Below the pieces are notes generated by a model, which saw nothing but the letters and a program-made list of their open reading frames with translations, did not search any database and was not told the origin of the DNA. From an uncultured Lachnospiraceae bacterium (GTDB lineage: Bacteria; Bacillota; Clostridia; Lachnospirales; Lachnospiraceae), in NCBI GenBank assembly GCA_905209865.1, contig CAJLUP010000091.1, positions 1 to 7,135 on the forward strand: a stretch of 7,135 nt of DNA. Reading direction: 5' to 3'. The translations under genes were made by a program, and so were the position numbers. This document shows, piece after piece, positions 7,001 through 7,135 of the stretch; positions within the stretch are counted from its first letter, which is position 1; every line of letters starts with the position of its first letter.

Positions 7001-7135
7001 ACACATCTCCTGCAGATGACTTTCCTTGCGTCATTCTTATGCTTCCGATCTGTTTTGCTTCCGGGAATGTAACCTGAATATAAGCGCCTGCCGCGATTTT
7101 ATCCTTGTCCGCACCGCTATATGGTTCTTTCGCGA
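4011..7135 (-). CDS. Cell-wall-anchored multidomain surface protein, C-terminal part (discoidin/CBM32 and FIVAR modules); N-terminus outside window
   Basis: The frame is open through the right edge, so the Met at 7034 is internal. The visible part is 1040 residues (numbered here from the edge). Residues 1-105 end a discoidin-like beta-sandwich (..WVRVGELDIRAP). About 116-223 form another beta domain, with YIGVDLKNIKAIENI. About 226-388 form an F5/8 type C (CBM32-like) domain, with KVGNVFDGDLAT near the start and GRYLRIVP and VELYELQI near the end. About 389-509 hold a second related module (SNVFDGNFATTY). About 518-981 are seven FIVAR-like helical repeats, then a Gly/Ser/Asn linker and a sortase tail. 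CBM32 modules bind sugars. Similar tails are known on clostridial glycosidases such as GH84 hexosaminidases/hyaluronidases and GH89. A mucin- or host-glycan-degrading enzyme is thus a reasonable guess, but no catalytic domain is visible. A downstream terminator lies at 3909-3955. Confidence 0.85.
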   Translation of the reverse strand, partial: AKEPYSGADKDKIAAGAYIQVTFPEAKQIGSIRMTQGKSSAGDVFKKVEIQYSTDGQSGWKNAGEFTNAKDQTVNFTVTDQIKAIRLVNKEQTAGWVRVGELDIRAPKNPGQAGTTENIYTNVKNHEMLGTTEAGMSSLQPGTISLEKDQYIGVDLKNIKAIENIAVKAGDNANVKLQSSMNGVIWTDVDAGALEDARYVRLYNAGNETQDVAVEEFKVTYAFIGEKTVESDFAQSDSASDMRSNGKVGNVFDGDLATFGKITGTQDEGKKIVFDLGQTVNFESFRYYVKETSLDFLRHAKFEVADSKEAADDQWTKILEVGNEAAVQISSNATAKDADYLTHDTTNPGNMYAEATGLNASGRYLRIVPLTTYTQRWVELYELQINGGAYMTIESNKDIVSEVTEEAGKIPSNVFDGNFATTYKPSAANGSFTYRISRPDQRTIRIVQNGKVSNADVKAVLYKDGVKQEAVTIGKLNQTINEFAVAKDSQILEVVVTWAEDIPEISIIKTSENEKAAVDKNALNEAIKKQINDKWTAGSKQAVTEAKATAEEISANDYATQEVVNLAEKALLAAHKNAVVKGDVTELENALNHVKAGKENVGTEEAPVYVEIYSARTYASYESVINEIREALKDKENVSEKKVEDLTEKLKKADAALEYSLIQRELAETELENAVNYNEDDYTTASYKAYTDAKAALDALVKADKAERNNPKEIYAARNVFVQTEEGLVNVAALKAKLAEVGELDEKLYTADSWNVLQDVVKDAESCLENGTKDQVDKAVSDLENAVNGLVEKTETTVDDVIAEMEKVNGKDYTEVSFGVLQDAISKAKADKDQNDPALDQANIAAMKEAKAALVSIVDLKAAINEAAQHKEGNYTAGSYKLLKDAVTTAEPLKENGTKEEVANAVSAIRAAIKGLEKRAAGLDEYRDSIVLKKPEGYTEESYAAYKKAYDALMALDSKETTAEMFANAKSAFEAAQAGLVKKGSSENTGSSSNGAITNGAVATGDTMNVSALAGLFLSLLMIAALMKRKTFFRLFGKDE
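4014..4130 (-). other. C-terminal cell-wall sorting signal with variant motif VATGD
   Basis: After a Gly/Ser/Asn-rich linker the protein carries VATGD (4116-4130), a hydrophobic helix (SALAGLFLSLLMIAAL) and a basic tail (KRK...R) close to the stop. This is the order of a sortase substrate tail with x-A-T-G-D in place of LPXTG. Such TGD variants occur in Clostridia. Covalent anchoring to peptidoglycan is inferred; no sortase gene lies in the window. Confidence 0.65.
4191..5582 (-). repeat. Seven tandem FIVAR-like three-helix repeats (protein level)
   Basis: Approximate units on the minus strand are 5582-5400, 5384-5151, 5138-4947, 4946-4761, 4748-4569, 4562-4383 and 4373-4191, each about 60-78 residues. 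They align on a (Y/W)T-x-x-S-(Y/F/W) motif: WTAGSKQAV, YASYESVI (shifted in the longer second unit), YTTASYKAY, YTADSWNVL, YTEVSFGVL, YTAGSYKLL and YTEESYAAY. Each unit ends in an Ala/Leu-rich helix, often A-x-x-G-L or similar. DNA identity between units is low, so these are old repeats. FIVAR modules are thought to act as stalks or binding spacers on surface proteins. Confidence 0.75.

Noticed and set aside
4011..7034. A complete gene starting at the Met at 7034
   Set aside because: The frame stays open for another 33 codons to the edge, those residues continue the same beta-sandwich, and no ribosome site or signal peptide is present at 7034.

Overview
The window looks like a low-to-moderate GC Gram-positive chromosome, most likely a gut Clostridia member of the Lachnospiraceae (Mediterraneibacter/Ruminococcus type). 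The clues are strong AGGAGG-type ribosome sites, two lipoproteins with Firmicutes-style lipoboxes, a zinc-ribbon/YARHG membrane protein, a flavodoxin-ferredoxin (EFR1-type) gene, and a large FIVAR-repeat surface protein with a variant sortase signal. The assignment comes from gene content only.

Layout. (1) Positions 1-2881 hold a minus-strand cluster read from right to left: a promoter at 2853-2881, a membrane protein with two cytoplasmic zinc ribbons and an extracellular YARHG domain (1600-2817), a lipoprotein N-acetylmuramoyl-L-alanine amidase (704-1579), and a lipoprotein serine hydrolase of the class A beta-lactamase fold (1-672, C-terminus cut by the window edge). Gaps of 20 and 31 bases, each with its own ribosome site, suggest one transcript. 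All three products act at the membrane/cell-wall interface, so the set reads as a small envelope-remodelling or envelope-sensing operon. (2) Positions 2882-3039 form a divergent control region. An 18-bp interrupted palindrome, resembling a Rex redox-repressor site, overlaps the start region of the next gene. (3) Positions 3040-3822 on the plus strand encode a flavodoxin-like/two-[4Fe-4S] ferredoxin fusion. (4) Positions 3823-4010 lie between convergent genes and hold two strong hairpins, one of them a good intrinsic terminator for the minus-strand gene. (5) Positions 4011-7135 on the minus strand are the C-terminal 1040 residues of a much larger secreted protein: discoidin/CBM32-like beta-sandwiches, seven FIVAR-like three-helix repeats and a wall-anchor tail. 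Its catalytic part, if any, lies outside the window; this arrangement is common in glycan-degrading enzymes such as GH84 hexosaminidases.

No tRNA, rRNA, CRISPR array, insertion sequence or phage gene was seen. Most of the window is recognisable chromosomal content. The parts most worth following up are the three-gene envelope operon and the possible redox operator before the ferredoxin gene.
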